DNA of 64,000 nt from Sphingosinicella sp. YJ22 (GCF_011320075.1 NZ_JAANPA010000005.1:34325-98324), one strand, 5' to 3'. Shown: positions 8,219 through 17,441, numbered from the stretch's first letter. Translations and numbers: made by a program. Notes: generated by a model from the letters alone, not told the origin.

Positions 8219-8770
8219 GTGACCCTGAAGCTTTACGATCGTCCCCAAGCGTTCGTTTCGGCCGAATGCGCCGCCATCCTGGCTATCGCCGATGCGCGGA
8301 GCGGGCGGCCGGCGCCGGTCACCGGCTATGACGGCGAGACGGTCGATCCGGCGCACCGCCGGGCGACGACGACGCTGATCGGGCAGGACCCGGAAAGCCA
8401 ATGGCTGTTCGCTCGGCTCGATGCCCTGTTCGCGGATGCGGGGGATGCGCTCGGATTGCCGGTCGATGCGCTGAGCGAGCCGATGCAGATCGTGCGCTAC
8501 GGCGTCGGCGACCATTTCCAGCTGTGGCATTCGGACGCCGGCCACGATCTCCACGAGCGCCGCCGGCTTTCGGCATCGATCGAGCTCAGCGATCCGGCGG
8601 ATTATGCGGGCGGGCTGCTCGAGATCATGCCGATGCGGATGATGCCGGGAGCATCGCCGGGGCAGGGGCATGCCACCATCTTCCCGTCGCGCGCGCTCCA
8701 TCATGTCACGCCGGTGACCCGCGGGGTGCGTCACGCCCTGGTGGCGTGGACCGGGCTAGACGCCGCCTGA
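8219..8770 (+). CDS. 2-oxoglutarate/Fe(II)-dependent oxygenase (prolyl 4-hydroxylase-like)
   Basis: 183 residues from a GTG preceded by the Shine-Dalgarno GGGGAGGG. The double-stranded beta-helix metal site is complete: HSDAGHD gives the HxD pair and RALHHVTPV the distal His, followed by GVRHALVAW, in which the Arg should bind the 2-oxoglutarate carboxylate. The core QIVRYGVGDHFQLWHSD is typical of the P4Hc fold. The substrate cannot be told from sequence; related proteins hydroxylate protein side chains or small molecules. The 3' end overlaps the convergent MFS gene by 15 bases. An upstream in-frame ATG at 8138 is less likely. Confidence 0.8.
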   Translation: MTLKLYDRPQAFVSAECAAILAIADARSGRPAPVTGYDGETVDPAHRRATTTLIGQDPESQWLFARLDALFADAGDALGLPVDALSEPMQIVRYGVGDHFQLWHSDAGHDLHERRRLSASIELSDPADYAGGLLEIMPMRMMPGASPGQGHATIFPSRALHHVTPVTRGVRHALVAWTGLDAA

Positions 8771-10075
8771 GGCGACCGGCGCCTTCTCCGGCACCGCCTC
8801 GGCCGGCACGTCGAAGGTGCGCGCGCGCCTGAGCTCGGGGAACAGCCTCGCCCACAGCAAGGTGACGGCGACCGCGCCGATGCCGCCGGCGACGACCGCC
8901 GCGACCGGGCCGATCAGCGCCGCGCTGAAGCCGCTTCGCGCCTCGCCGAGCTCGTTCGACGCGGAGATTGCGAGGGTCGAGGCGGCGCTGACCCGTCCGC
9001 GCATCTCGTCGGGCGTATAGAGCTGGATCAGCGACTGGCGGATATAGACCGAGAACATGTCGGCCGCGCCGAGCAGGGCGAGCATCGCCAGCGACAGCGG
9101 CAGCCAGGTCGACAGCCCGAACAGGGCCGTCGCGATTCCGAACACGACGACCGCGGCGAGCATCTTGGCGCCGACATTGGTCCGGATCGGGCGAAACGAG
9201 AAATAGAGTGCGGTGAGGGTCGCGCCGAGGGCAGGGGCGGCGCGAAGGGGGCCGAGGCCCTCCGGGCCGACCTGCAGGATGTCGCGGGCATAGACCGGCA
9301 GCATCGCGGTGGCGCCGCCGAGCAGGACGGCGAACAGGTCGAGCGTGATCGCACCGAGCACGAGACGGTTGTTGCGGACATAGGACAGGCCGTCGATCAT
9401 CTGTCGCCACGGCGGTCCGGTGCTGGTGATGACCGAGCGCGGCACCGGCCGAATCGCGAACATGCAGATGGTCGCGAAGCCGAACAGGACCGTGCTCACC
9501 AGATAGGCGAGCCAGGGGATGACGTCGTAGAGGATGCCACCCAATGCCGGTCCGACGATCGCTCCGGCCTGCCACGCCATCGAGCTCATCGCGATCGCCT
9601 TGGGCAGGATCTCCCTTGGGACGAGATTGGGGGCGAGCGCGCCGAGCGCGGGGCCGGCGAAGGCGCGGGCGACTCCGAGAAGGGCGGCGACCCCGAACAG
9701 GGTCGGCAGGTCGATCGTGCCCGCCCAGGTCGTCCAGCCGAGGATTGCCGCGCACAGCATCTCGAGCGCGAGAACGGCGCGGGCGATGTGGCGGCGGTCG
9801 AGCCGGTCGGCGGTCCAGCCGCTGACCAGGGTGAGCAGGAACAAAGGCGCGAACTGGACGACTCCGACCAGGCCGAGCTGGAAGGCGGCGTCGCGGACGT
9901 CCATCGTCTCGCGGGCGATGTCGTAGACCTGCCAGCCGATGACGATGACCATGCCCATCTGGGCGACGGTCGAGGTCAGCCGGGCAATCCAGTAGAGGCG
10001 GTAGTGGCGGATCGCGAAGGGGGAGGAGGAAGCCACCGGCGAGGGATTAGGGGGGAGGATCGATGGGGGCAACAC
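8756..10075 (-). CDS. MFS transporter, EntS/MFS_3-like exporter
   Basis: 439 residues with about 12 hydrophobic segments. The N-terminus reads FAIRHYRLYWIARLTSTVAQ and the loop GWTADRLDRRHIARAV carries the MFS motif A-like D-R-R pattern. Similarity in layout is to the enterobactin-exporter type (MFS_3) family, so export of a small hydrophilic or siderophore-like compound is possible but unproven. No siderophore genes are nearby. The true start could be the GTG 14 codons in (VASSSPF). Its upstream side abuts a palindromic repeat stretch (10070-10180). Confidence 0.85.
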   Translation of the reverse strand: MLPPSILPPNPSPVASSSPFAIRHYRLYWIARLTSTVAQMGMVIVIGWQVYDIARETMDVRDAAFQLGLVGVVQFAPLFLLTLVSGWTADRLDRRHIARAVLALEMLCAAILGWTTWAGTIDLPTLFGVAALLGVARAFAGPALGALAPNLVPREILPKAIAMSSMAWQAGAIVGPALGGILYDVIPWLAYLVSTVLFGFATICMFAIRPVPRSVITSTGPPWRQMIDGLSYVRNNRLVLGAITLDLFAVLLGGATAMLPVYARDILQVGPEGLGPLRAAPALGATLTALYFSFRPIRTNVGAKMLAAVVVFGIATALFGLSTWLPLSLAMLALLGAADMFSVYIRQSLIQLYTPDEMRGRVSAASTLAISASNELGEARSGFSAALIGPVAAVVAGGIGAVAVTLLWARLFPELRRARTFDVPAEAVPEKAPVASGGV

Positions 10076-10180
10076 CGCTCCCCTCGCGGCTTCGTGGAGG
10101 GGTTGGGGGGGCTTCCTGCAGCACCGAAGGAAGAGCCACCCCCGCCCTTCGCCCCTCCAGCAAGCGCTGGAGGGGCGTGG
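10076..10180. repeat. Dispersed palindromic repeat between MFS and hydrolase genes
   Basis: A 100-base non-coding stretch rich in short CT/GA palindromes. It includes a perfect 10-bp inverted repeat, GCCCCTCCAG-caagcg-CTGGAGGGGC, at 10151-10176, and an imperfect one near 10075-10110 (CTCCCCTCGCGGCTTCGTGGAGGGG). Both resemble the extragenic repeats scattered in sphingomonad genomes. The first lies just after the hydrolase stop but lacks a T-tract, so it is more likely a repeat than a terminator. Confidence 0.55.
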
Positions 10181-10182
10181 GA

Positions 10183-11049
10183 TCAGTAAGCGTCCTCGCG
10201 TTGCCGCGTCTGCGACGTGTCGCCGCCTTCACCGAGGAATTCGAGCAGGTCGGCGGTCAGCCGCTCGCGGTGCGATGCGAACACCCCGTGCGGCGCACCG
10301 TCATATTCGATCAGCCGGGCATGCGGGATTGCCGCGGCGGCGGCGCGTCCGGTGGCGTCGATCGGGACGGTGGCGTCGTCGGTGCCGTGGACGATCAAGG
10401 TCGGCAGGTTGAAGGCGCGCAGATCGTCGCGGAAATCGGTGGTCGCGAAAGCCTGAGCCGCTGCCAGGGTGGGGCGGAGGCCCGCCATCATTGCCTGGCG
10501 CCAGCTGTCCTCGATCACGCCGTTGCTGACCGGCTGCGAGATCATTCCGACGCCGTAGAAGCTTCGGAAGAAGGTCTGGAAGAAGGCGGCGCGGTCGTCG
10601 CGCATCTCCCCGGCCATCTCGTCGAACACGGCCGGGGGCACGCCATTGGGATTGTCGTCGGTGCGCGGCAGGTAGGGCACGACCGAGCTGATCAGCGCGG
10701 CGCGGTCGATGCGTGCGCCGCCATGCCTCGCGAGGTAGCGCGCGACCTCGCCGCCGCCCATCGAGAAGCCGACCAGCGCGACTCCGTCGCCGACGCCGGT
10801 TGCGTCGAGCACCGCGGCGAGATCGTCTGCGAAGGTATCGTAATCATAGCCGTCCCAGGGCTCGTCGGAGCGGCCGAAGCCGCGCCGGTCATAGGCAATG
10901 ACTCGATGGCCCGCCTCGACGAGGGGCACCGCGACCGGATCCCAGCTATCCGCCGACAGCGGCCAGCCGTGGATCAGGACGACCGGGCGGCCGTGGCCCC
11001 AATCCTTGAGGTAGAGCCTGGTACCGTCGCGAGCGGTGGCATGGGGCAT
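10183..11049 (-). CDS. Alpha/beta hydrolase, non-heme chloroperoxidase-like
   Basis: 288 residues of the alpha/beta-hydrolase fold. The oxyanion-hole motif HGWPLSADSW, the nucleophile elbow GFSMGGGE (Ser), the acid in HGTDDATVPID (Asp) and the catalytic His in GAPHGVF are all present and in order. This arrangement and the N-terminus DGTRLYLKDWG match the non-heme haloperoxidase / arylesterase-like subfamily. Natural substrate is unknown; such proteins hydrolyse esters or make peracids. It is monocistronic and ends close to a palindromic repeat. Confidence 0.88.
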   Translation of the reverse strand: MPHATARDGTRLYLKDWGHGRPVVLIHGWPLSADSWDPVAVPLVEAGHRVIAYDRRGFGRSDEPWDGYDYDTFADDLAAVLDATGVGDGVALVGFSMGGGEVARYLARHGGARIDRAALISSVVPYLPRTDDNPNGVPPAVFDEMAGEMRDDRAAFFQTFFRSFYGVGMISQPVSNGVIEDSWRQAMMAGLRPTLAAAQAFATTDFRDDLRAFNLPTLIVHGTDDATVPIDATGRAAAAAIPHARLIEYDGAPHGVFASHRERLTADLLEFLGEGGDTSQTRQREDAY

Positions 11050-11155
11050 GAGAGTCTCCCTTGCGGAGCGGTGGAAAGGAAGGGCAGGGATCCCGCTCCC
11101 TCCTCAACTCGAAACGCGCACGCAGGTTGCTCAACCCGTCCCGTGATCGGCGACG

Positions 11156-12220
11156 TCAGGCGGGCAGCTTGAACAGTTCGGCGGTGATCGCGCCACTGTC
11201 CTTGTCCACCCGCTGCGGCGAGGGGCTGTCGCAGATCACCAGGATCTCGTCGTCGCTCCACAGCGCCAGCCCCTCGGGATGGTCGCAGCCGCGGCCGAAG
11301 GGCAGCTCGACGATGCGCTCCGGCCGGTGGAGCCGGACCTTGGTCGCGTCGTGCGGCGGGTCGTTGGCCCAGTCGCGCCAGCGGTAGAGCGCCACCGGCC
11401 CGCTCAGCCCGGTGGTCGGACCGGCGAGGATGATGAGGTCGTCCTTGCACTTTTTGAGGTCGCGGATGCCGAGCCCTTCCATCGCCAGCAGCCGCTTGTA
11501 GGGTGTCCCGGCGAGCTTGAGCCGGCCATCGTCGCGCGCTTCGACGACCAGCTCGAGCAGAACGGCGTGGGTGGCGATCACGGGTCCGCGCAGCCCCAAA
11601 GCGACGCGGTTGCCGCTTACCGCGAGCCCCTCGACGTCGAGGCCGCCCTCCTTGGCGGGGATTCGGGTGAAGGGCGCGATCAGCGGGTCCTTCCGGAGCT
11701 TCTTCATCAGCGCGTTGCCGTGCTTGTTCTGCTTGAGCATTCCGGCGCGGCGGTCGCCGTCCTCGCGCACCGGAGCCCAGCCGGACTTGGTCCGCACCAG
11801 CGGCAGGCGCGCGAGCAGGCAGCGCGGGCGGGTGTCTTTGAGGTCGGCGAGCATGTCGAGGTCGATGGTCTCGCCTTCGAACTTCTCCGGCTTGCGGCGG
11901 GTGCGGGCATGGCTGCCGACCGTCCACAGCCAGCCATCGTCGGCGGCGAGCCCTTCGAGGTCGGCCTCCTCGTCCGGCTCCTTGAGGTCCAGCAGGTCCT
12001 TGAGCAGGAACGTCGTGTGGTTGCCCCACGCGCCGTCCTTGAGGGTCAGGCGGTCGATGCAGCACGCTTCGTCGGCGGCAACGAACAGGGTGTCGTCGAC
12101 CCGCGTTCCTGCCGAAATGTTGGTGAGACCGTCATGATCCTTGGTGCCGCCGAAGCGCAGGGCGACGCGGTCGATCGCCTTCGCGGGCGGCCCCCACGCG
12201 GTCCAGACGTTGGCGGCCAT
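11156..12220 (-). CDS. DUF3616 domain protein, predicted beta-propeller
   Basis: 354 residues starting MAANVWTAWGPP. The protein matches the DUF3616 family in layout: repeated blocks with NISAGTRVDDTLFVAADE, EGLAADDGWLWTVGSH, VEGLAVSGNRVALGLRGPV and HPEGLALWSDDEILVICDS, each about 45-70 residues apart, as in a beta-propeller. No signal peptide is seen. Function is unknown. The start was placed at 12220 because the open frame upstream lies antisense to the Arg-rich exported protein gene and codes for low-complexity residues. Confidence 0.75.
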   Translation of the reverse strand: MAANVWTAWGPPAKAIDRVALRFGGTKDHDGLTNISAGTRVDDTLFVAADEACCIDRLTLKDGAWGNHTTFLLKDLLDLKEPDEEADLEGLAADDGWLWTVGSHARTRRKPEKFEGETIDLDMLADLKDTRPRCLLARLPLVRTKSGWAPVREDGDRRAGMLKQNKHGNALMKKLRKDPLIAPFTRIPAKEGGLDVEGLAVSGNRVALGLRGPVIATHAVLLELVVEARDDGRLKLAGTPYKRLLAMEGLGIRDLKKCKDDLIILAGPTTGLSGPVALYRWRDWANDPPHDATKVRLHRPERIVELPFGRGCDHPEGLALWSDDEILVICDSPSPQRVDKDSGAITAELFKLPA

Positions 12221-12320
12221 TCTCTCTCTCCGGCTGCTTTGTCGGGGGAGGGGGTGCCATCGCGGCGAGGGAACCGCAACCGCCGCCCTGCGCTTATTCC
12301 GGTTAAGTCGGAGGTGTAAC

Positions 12321-13397
12321 ATGCGTAAACTGCTTCTTACGGCCGGTGTCCTGGCCATGTCGGTGGCGACCGCGAATGCGGCGAAACCGGGAGAAAATCG
12401 CGGTGGAGGCGCCCGCGCCGAACAGCCGCGGGGCGGCGGCGAACGCGGCCCGGGCGGCCGTGCCGAGAACCGCCGCGGCGGCAACGATCGCGCCCAGCGC
12501 GGCGGCGAACGCCGCGAAATGAGGATGGCGCAGCGCGAAAACCGTCGCGAAAATCGCGCGGAGCGTCGCGAAAACCGCGGCGAGCAGCGCGCCGACCGGC
12601 GCGAGGACCGTGGCGAGCGCCGTGTGGAACGGCGTGACGACCGGCGGGAGCGCCGGGTGGAACGTCGCGGCGACCGGTTCGAGCGGGGCGACGATCGCCG
12701 CGAAGCGCGCGCCGATCGGCGTGACGACCGCATCGACCGCCGTGGCGATCGCGCCGAGCGCCGCGCCGAGCGCCGCGCGGTGGTGCTTCGCGACGCTCGC
12801 CAGGTGCAGCGCCTTCGCTTCGACCGCGGCGTCGGCTTGATCGACGGCTGCCCGCCGGGCCTCGCCCGCCGCAACAACGGCTGCATGCCGCCGGGTCAGC
12901 TGCGCCAGCGTCAGCGGGCCTGGTACAACAATTGGTGGGACCGTCGGGATGATGCCGCCGATTTCGTCTATGACGACGGCTATCTGTACCGGCTCGCGCC
13001 GAGCGGCGCGGTCGCCGGCTTCGTGCCGCTGCTGGGCGGCGCGCTGTGGCCGGGTCAGACCTGGCCGACCCAGTACAACGCCTATGACGTGCCGGATTAT
13101 TATGCCGACTATTACGGCTTTGACGATCCCTATGACTACCGGCTCGCCGACGGCGTGATCTATGGGCTCGACCCGCAGACCCAGGCGATCCAGTCGATCC
13201 TGGCGCTGGTCACCGACAATGACTGGCAGATCGGCCAGCAGATGCCGGACGGCTATGGCGTGTACAACGTGCCTTACGCCTTCCGCGACCAGTATTTCGA
13301 CACGGCCGACAGCTGGTACCGCTATGACGACGGCTACGTCTATCAGGTCGATCCGACGACGCAGCTGATCCAGGCGGCCATCCAGCTGATCACCTAA
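12321..13397 (+). CDS. Exported Arg-rich repeat protein
   Basis: 358 residues with a clear signal peptide (MRKLLLTAGVLAMSVATANA). Residues about 25-150 are extremely rich in Arg with Glu, Asp, Gly and Asn, in repeats such as RRENRAERRENRG and ERRVERRDDRRERRVERR. The C-terminal half holds three units with the same pattern, FVYDDGYLYRLAPSGAVAGF, YRLADGVIYGLDPQTQAIQS and YRYDDGYVYQVDPTTQLIQA, about 60-90 residues apart. This half recalls RcnB-like periplasmic proteins, but I am not sure. A GGAGG Shine-Dalgarno precedes the ATG. It is followed after 10 bases by the fasciclin lipoprotein gene and may be co-transcribed with it. Confidence 0.75.
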   Translation: MRKLLLTAGVLAMSVATANAAKPGENRGGGARAEQPRGGGERGPGGRAENRRGGNDRAQRGGERREMRMAQRENRRENRAERRENRGEQRADRREDRGERRVERRDDRRERRVERRGDRFERGDDRREARADRRDDRIDRRGDRAERRAERRAVVLRDARQVQRLRFDRGVGLIDGCPPGLARRNNGCMPPGQLRQRQRAWYNNWWDRRDDAADFVYDDGYLYRLAPSGAVAGFVPLLGGALWPGQTWPTQYNAYDVPDYYADYYGFDDPYDYRLADGVIYGLDPQTQAIQSILALVTDNDWQIGQQMPDGYGVYNVPYAFRDQYFDTADSWYRYDDGYVYQVDPTTQLIQAAIQLIT

Positions 13398-13407
13398 GGG
13401 AGAGTCT

Positions 13408-14004
13408 ATGAGAAAGAGCGCATTGGTGCTCACGGCGGCGGCCTGCCTGGCCGCCGCCGGCTGTTCCGACAGCGGCAATCAGGCGGCAGGCAACGGGCAG
13501 GGCAACGCCTCCGCCAATGCCAGCGTGGCTCCGAGCGAGGGGACGATCGTCACCGCGCTTCGCGGCAATTCGGACCTCGGCGCGACCGCCGCCTTGGTCG
13601 ACAGCGCCGGCCTGGCCAGCGTGCTCGAAGGAGTCGGGCCGTACACGATCTTCGCCCCGACCGACGCCGCGCTTCAAAGCGGGCTTGGCGAGCAGCATTT
13701 GGGTGAGCTGCGCGGCGAGGCGATGCGGCCGCAGGCCGCGGCGCTGCTTCGAGCCCATATCGTCCCCGGCGTGCTCACCCGGCGCGACATCGTCGCCGCG
13801 ATCGAGGCCGCGCACAACGAGCCGGTGGAGATGCGCACCATGGCGGACACGATGCTCACCTTCGCGCGCGACGGTGAGGCGATCCTGGTCAGCACACCCG
13901 ACGGCGCCCGCGCGCGCCTGACCGGCGAGGAGAGCGCAGTCGGCAACGGTGTCGTGCAGCCGATCGAGGGCATGCTCCGGCGGGCGGAGGCGCAACCCGG
14001 TTAG
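13408..14004 (+). CDS. Fasciclin-domain lipoprotein
   Basis: 198 residues with a lipoprotein signal ending in the lipobox LAAAGC (Cys at about residue 19), then a low-complexity Asn/Ala/Gly linker, then one FAS1 domain. FAS1 features include GPYTIFAPTDAALQ, the H-box LLRAHIVPGVL and the final NGVVQPIEGML. FAS1 proteins act in adhesion or surface attachment. It starts 10 bases after the Arg-rich exported protein, suggesting a two-gene envelope operon. Confidence 0.88.
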   Translation: MRKSALVLTAAACLAAAGCSDSGNQAAGNGQGNASANASVAPSEGTIVTALRGNSDLGATAALVDSAGLASVLEGVGPYTIFAPTDAALQSGLGEQHLGELRGEAMRPQAAALLRAHIVPGVLTRRDIVAAIEAAHNEPVEMRTMADTMLTFARDGEAILVSTPDGARARLTGEESAVGNGVVQPIEGMLRRAEAQPG

Positions 14005-14115
14005 CGCCGGCTAAGGTAACCCCCCGTTAACCAGAAGCTTTGCCGGCTTCTCAACCTCGATTGTCCAAACCCCTGTGAGAAAAGGCGACAGGCCTTTGCC
14101 TCAGGCAGGTGCACG

Positions 14116-15372
14116 ATGACAGGCATGAGCTGGCTCAAAAGGCTGATCCGCTGCGAGCGGGGAAATACGTTGATCGTGGTCGCGGCGGCCGCGCCGCTGC
14201 TCATCGGCGCGTCGGCGATCGGGGTCGACACGATCCAGGTCGCGCTCGCCAAGCGCCAGCTGCAGCGCAGCGCGGACTCGGCGGCGATGGCGGGCGCCTA
14301 TGCGGTGATGCAGAATGGCGGCGCCTCGACGGCGGTCACCCGCGACCTCACCCACAACAACCGGATCACGCTCGCCGGCACGCCGACGGTCGAGAATGCG
14401 CCGACCACCGGCGCCTTCGCCGGCAATGCCCGGGCGGTGCGCGTGGTGCTGCGCGCCAACCGGTCGGTGCCGTTCATGTCCTTCTTCACCGGCTCCACCA
14501 TGGCGGTGGAAGTCGAGGCGACGGCCGCCGCCGTGCCGGACGGCGTCTATTGCGTGGTCTCGCTGGAAAGCACGTCCGCGACCGGGGTCAGCTTCGGCGG
14601 CAACACCACCACCGATCTCGGCTGCGGAGTCGCGACCAACTCGACCGGCCCGTCGGCGATCGCCGTCAACGGCAGCCCGACGATCATGGCCAGCCCGATC
14701 GCCGCGGTGGGCGGCGTCCCGCCCGCGTCGCGCTTCGGCACGGGCTCGGTGACCTTGCCCTACAGCCCGCCGCAGCCGGATCCGTTCGCCAGCCTGCCGC
14801 CGGCGGAGATCCCGCCGGCGCTGGCGTCGTCCTGTCCTTCGGTGAGCGTAAGTCCAAACGACAATACGACGCTGAGCCCAGGCTGCTTTAGCGGCATGGA
14901 TCTCAAAGGTACCGTGACGCTCAACCCCGGCGTCTATTACATCAATGGCTCGTCGCTGAGCTTCGGTTCGCAGGCGAACGTGACCGGCACGGGCGTGACC
15001 TTCGTCCTGACCAGCACCACTGCGTCGACGAGCCCGTCCTCCATCGCGCAGATCGATATGAACGGCGGCGCCCAGCTCAACCTCACGGCACCGTCGACCG
15101 GAACCTATGCGGGCGTGCTCGTCTATCAACACCGCAACGCGCCGCTGACCAACCAGCATATCAACGGCAATTCGAGCTCGCGGATCGACGGCGCCTTCTA
15201 CATGCCGTCCACCGAAATCACCTTCAACGGCAATGCCGGGATGCAGGTGCAGTGCCTCCGGCTGGTGGGCCGCCGGGTGAACTTCTCGGGCAACGCCAAT
15301 CTGACGAACACCTGTCCGGCCAACTCGCCGACCCGCGGCTTCAACGGCCTGATGGTCCGGCTGGTGGGATGA
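14116..15372 (+). CDS. TadG-like pilus assembly protein
   Basis: 418 residues. The N-terminus (ERGNTLIVVAAAAPLLIGAS, residues 14-33) is a pseudopilin-type hydrophobic helix with the TadG/TadE consensus, followed by DTIQVALAKRQLQRSADSAA. The remainder (about 60-418) is a periplasmic Ser/Thr/Gly-rich beta domain. It lacks an obvious full von Willebrand MIDAS motif. TadG-like proteins belong to the Flp/Tad pilus machinery, but no tadA, tadB, tadC or rcpA is in this window. The stop overlaps the next start (ATGA at 15369-15372). A start at MSWLKRL, four codons later, is equally possible. Confidence 0.8.
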   Translation: MTGMSWLKRLIRCERGNTLIVVAAAAPLLIGASAIGVDTIQVALAKRQLQRSADSAAMAGAYAVMQNGGASTAVTRDLTHNNRITLAGTPTVENAPTTGAFAGNARAVRVVLRANRSVPFMSFFTGSTMAVEVEATAAAVPDGVYCVVSLESTSATGVSFGGNTTTDLGCGVATNSTGPSAIAVNGSPTIMASPIAAVGGVPPASRFGTGSVTLPYSPPQPDPFASLPPAEIPPALASSCPSVSVSPNDNTTLSPGCFSGMDLKGTVTLNPGVYYINGSSLSFGSQANVTGTGVTFVLTSTTASTSPSSIAQIDMNGGAQLNLTAPSTGTYAGVLVYQHRNAPLTNQHINGNSSSRIDGAFYMPSTEITFNGNAGMQVQCLRLVGRRVNFSGNANLTNTCPANSPTRGFNGLMVRLVG

Positions 15373-15839
15373 TGGCGCGCGTTCCCGCAACCCTGCAGGG
15401 GCTGAGCCGCGACCGCCGCGGCGCCAGCATCTTGGAGCTGGGCCTGGTCCTGCCCGTCATCATGGTGGTGCTGCTCGGCCTGATCGACGTCGCCAGCCTC
15501 TATTCGGCCAGGATGTCGCTCCAGCAGGCCGCGGCGCGCGCGCTCGAGCGGGTGCAGGTCGGCAATTCGCGCAGCGACTTCGCCTTCGTTCGCACCGAGG
15601 CCGCCACCGCGGCCGGGGTGAATGAGTCGCAGGTAACCGTCGAGACATGGCTCGAATGCAACCAAGTGCGCCAGCCGGCGTCGACGAGCGATTGCGCCAC
15701 CGGCCAGCAGCGCGCGCGCTACGTCCAGGTCACGATCGCGTCGACCTACGATTCCTATTTCCGCTACAGCCCGCTCGGCGCCCGCAATGCCAACGGCAAC
15801 GTGCCGATGACGGCCCAATCGTCGGTGAGGTACCAATGA
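15369..15839 (+). CDS. TadE-like minor pseudopilin
   Basis: 156 residues. After a short basic leader (LSRDRRG) comes the TadE signature ASILELGLVLPVIMVVLLGL with the conserved Glu at position +5 of the hydrophobic stretch, then a helical stem (SARMSLQQAAARALERVQVG) and a small periplasmic domain with two cysteines. Start and stop overlap both neighbours by 4 bases, so the three Tad-like genes form a coupled operon. Confidence 0.85.
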   Translation: MMARVPATLQGLSRDRRGASILELGLVLPVIMVVLLGLIDVASLYSARMSLQQAAARALERVQVGNSRSDFAFVRTEAATAAGVNESQVTVETWLECNQVRQPASTSDCATGQQRARYVQVTIASTYDSYFRYSPLGARNANGNVPMTAQSSVRYQ

Positions 15840-16243
15840 TGCGCCGCGCGAAGATGCTCCGGCGCGACAGGCGCGGCGCCTCGGCGATCGAGTTCGCGCT
15901 GGTCGTGCCGTTCCTCGTCATGGTCATCGTCGGAATCGCGCAGATGGGCCGGGTCTATCTCGCCAATGCCGGCCTCCGCAGCCTGGTCGCCGACAGCGCC
16001 CGCTTCGCGAGCATTTCGCCGCGGCCGACCGACGACGCGATCAAGGCGCGGCTGCGCACCGGTGGGTTCGGCCTCGAATCGGGCAATCTGGGCGAGCCGG
16101 TCGTGACCTATGGCGCCGAGAACGGCGCCAACTGGGCCCAGATCGACATGACCTATTCGATCCAGCTGGACTTCATCTTCTGGCGTCCGGCACCGACCCA
16201 GTTGGTCGAGCAGCGCCGGGTGTTCATCTACCCCGCAACCTGA
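15836..16243 (+). CDS. TadE-like minor pseudopilin
   Basis: 135 residues. The leader MLRRDRRG is followed by ASAIEFALVVPFLVMVIVGI, the TadE-type hydrophobic helix with Glu at position +5, then AQMGRVYLANAGLRSLVADS and a short beta-rich C-terminus. It overlaps the preceding TadE-like gene by 4 bases and ends the operon. Likely a minor component of a Tad pilus or a related export device whose core genes are elsewhere. Confidence 0.83.
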   Translation: MMRRAKMLRRDRRGASAIEFALVVPFLVMVIVGIAQMGRVYLANAGLRSLVADSARFASISPRPTDDAIKARLRTGGFGLESGNLGEPVVTYGAENGANWAQIDMTYSIQLDFIFWRPAPTQLVEQRRVFIYPAT

Positions 16244-16313
16244 CCGCGCGCGGCGGCTTCTCATCCATCGAGCGGCTGGATCGGCGCGCGGCCGGTGGCT
16301 AAGCTCGCTTCCA

Positions 16314-17441
16314 ATGAATGAAGCGCCGCAATCGCGCAGCGGCCCGCTGGCGGGGCTTCGGGTCGTCGAGATCGCCGGCATCGGCCCGGCGCCGTTCTGC
16401 GGCATGCTGCTCGCCGACCTCGGCGCCGACGTGGTCGTCGTCGAGCGCAGCGCGCCCGGCGACGGGATTCCCGATCTCGGCCCCGCGGCGATCTTCAAGC
16501 GGGGCAAGCGGACCATCGCGGTCGACCTCAAGTCGCCCGCCGCGATCGCGACCGTGCTCGACCTGGTCGAGCGCTGCGACGCGCTGATCGAGGGGATGCG
16601 GCCGGGGGTGATGGAGCGGCTCGGGCTTGGGCCGGACCTGTGCCTCGCCCGCAATCCGCGGCTCGCTTACGGACGCATGACGGGATGGGGGCAGGAGGGG
16701 CCGCTCGCCAAGGCCGCGGGACACGACATCAACTATATCGGCCTGTCCGGAGCGCTCTGGTATTCCGGCCAGCCCGGCGAGCCGCCGATGACTCCGCCGA
16801 CCCTGGTCGGCGACGTCGGCGGCGGCGCGCTCTACCTCGCCGTCGGCCTGCTCGCGGCCGTGATGAGCGCGCGCGAGACCGGGCGTGGCCAGGTCGTCGA
16901 CGCCGCCATCGTCGACGGCAGCGCCCATATGATGACCCTGCTGATGAGCCTTCGCGCGGCCGGGCAGATGGTCGACGAGCGCGGCGCCAGCATGCTCGAC
17001 GGGCCGCATTGGTACGCGACCTACCGCTGCGCCGACGGCGGCTTCGTCTCGGTGGGCGCGATCGAGCCGCGCTTCTACCAGCAGCTGCGCGCCAAGCTCG
17101 GGCTCGGCGACGATCCCGATTTTGCTGACGGCTACGACAGGTCGCGCTGGCCCGAGCTCAAGCGCCGGCTCGCGGAGCTGTTCGCGCAGCGCACGCGCGA
17201 TGAATGGTGCGCCCTGCTGGAAGGCACCGACGCCTGCTTCGCGCCCGTGCTCACCCCCGGCGAAGCTGCCCGCCACCCGCACATGGCCGACCGCGGCACC
17301 TATTGCGACATCGACGGCGTGCCTCAGCCGGCGCCGGCGCCGCGCTTCTCCGCCACGCCCGTGGGGCTGCCGGGCCGGGTCCCGCTCCGGCGCGAGGACC
17401 CGGTCGCCGTGCTGGCGGATTGGGCGCGGTCGCGGTCCTAG
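16314..17441 (+). CDS. CaiB/BaiF family III CoA-transferase, alpha-methylacyl-CoA racemase-like
   Basis: 375 residues. The N-terminal Rossmann half reads LAGLRVVEIAGIGPAPFCGM and LLADLGADVVVVER, typical of family III CoA-transferases. GHDINYIGLSGAL carries the conserved His-Asp pair that acts in racemases, and the region TGWGQEGPLAKAAGHD is as in alpha-methylacyl-CoA racemase (about 360-380 residues). Racemisation of 2-methylacyl-CoAs in branched lipid or steroid breakdown is likely. It stands alone, convergent with the TonB-dependent receptor gene (4-bp overlap). Confidence 0.88.
   Translation: MNEAPQSRSGPLAGLRVVEIAGIGPAPFCGMLLADLGADVVVVERSAPGDGIPDLGPAAIFKRGKRTIAVDLKSPAAIATVLDLVERCDALIEGMRPGVMERLGLGPDLCLARNPRLAYGRMTGWGQEGPLAKAAGHDINYIGLSGALWYSGQPGEPPMTPPTLVGDVGGGALYLAVGLLAAVMSARETGRGQVVDAAIVDGSAHMMTLLMSLRAAGQMVDERGASMLDGPHWYATYRCADGGFVSVGAIEPRFYQQLRAKLGLGDDPDFADGYDRSRWPELKRRLAELFAQRTRDEWCALLEGTDACFAPVLTPGEAARHPHMADRGTYCDIDGVPQPAPAPRFSATPVGLPGRVPLRREDPVAVLADWARSRS

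Noticed and set aside
10151..10176. Terminator of the hydrolase gene
   Set aside because: Strong hairpin, but no T-run after it; listed as a repeat.
12303..13478. 391-codon frame antisense to the Arg-rich protein
   Set aside because: Ala/Val-rich mirror of the Arg/Asp codons; the plus-strand gene has a signal peptide and Shine-Dalgarno.
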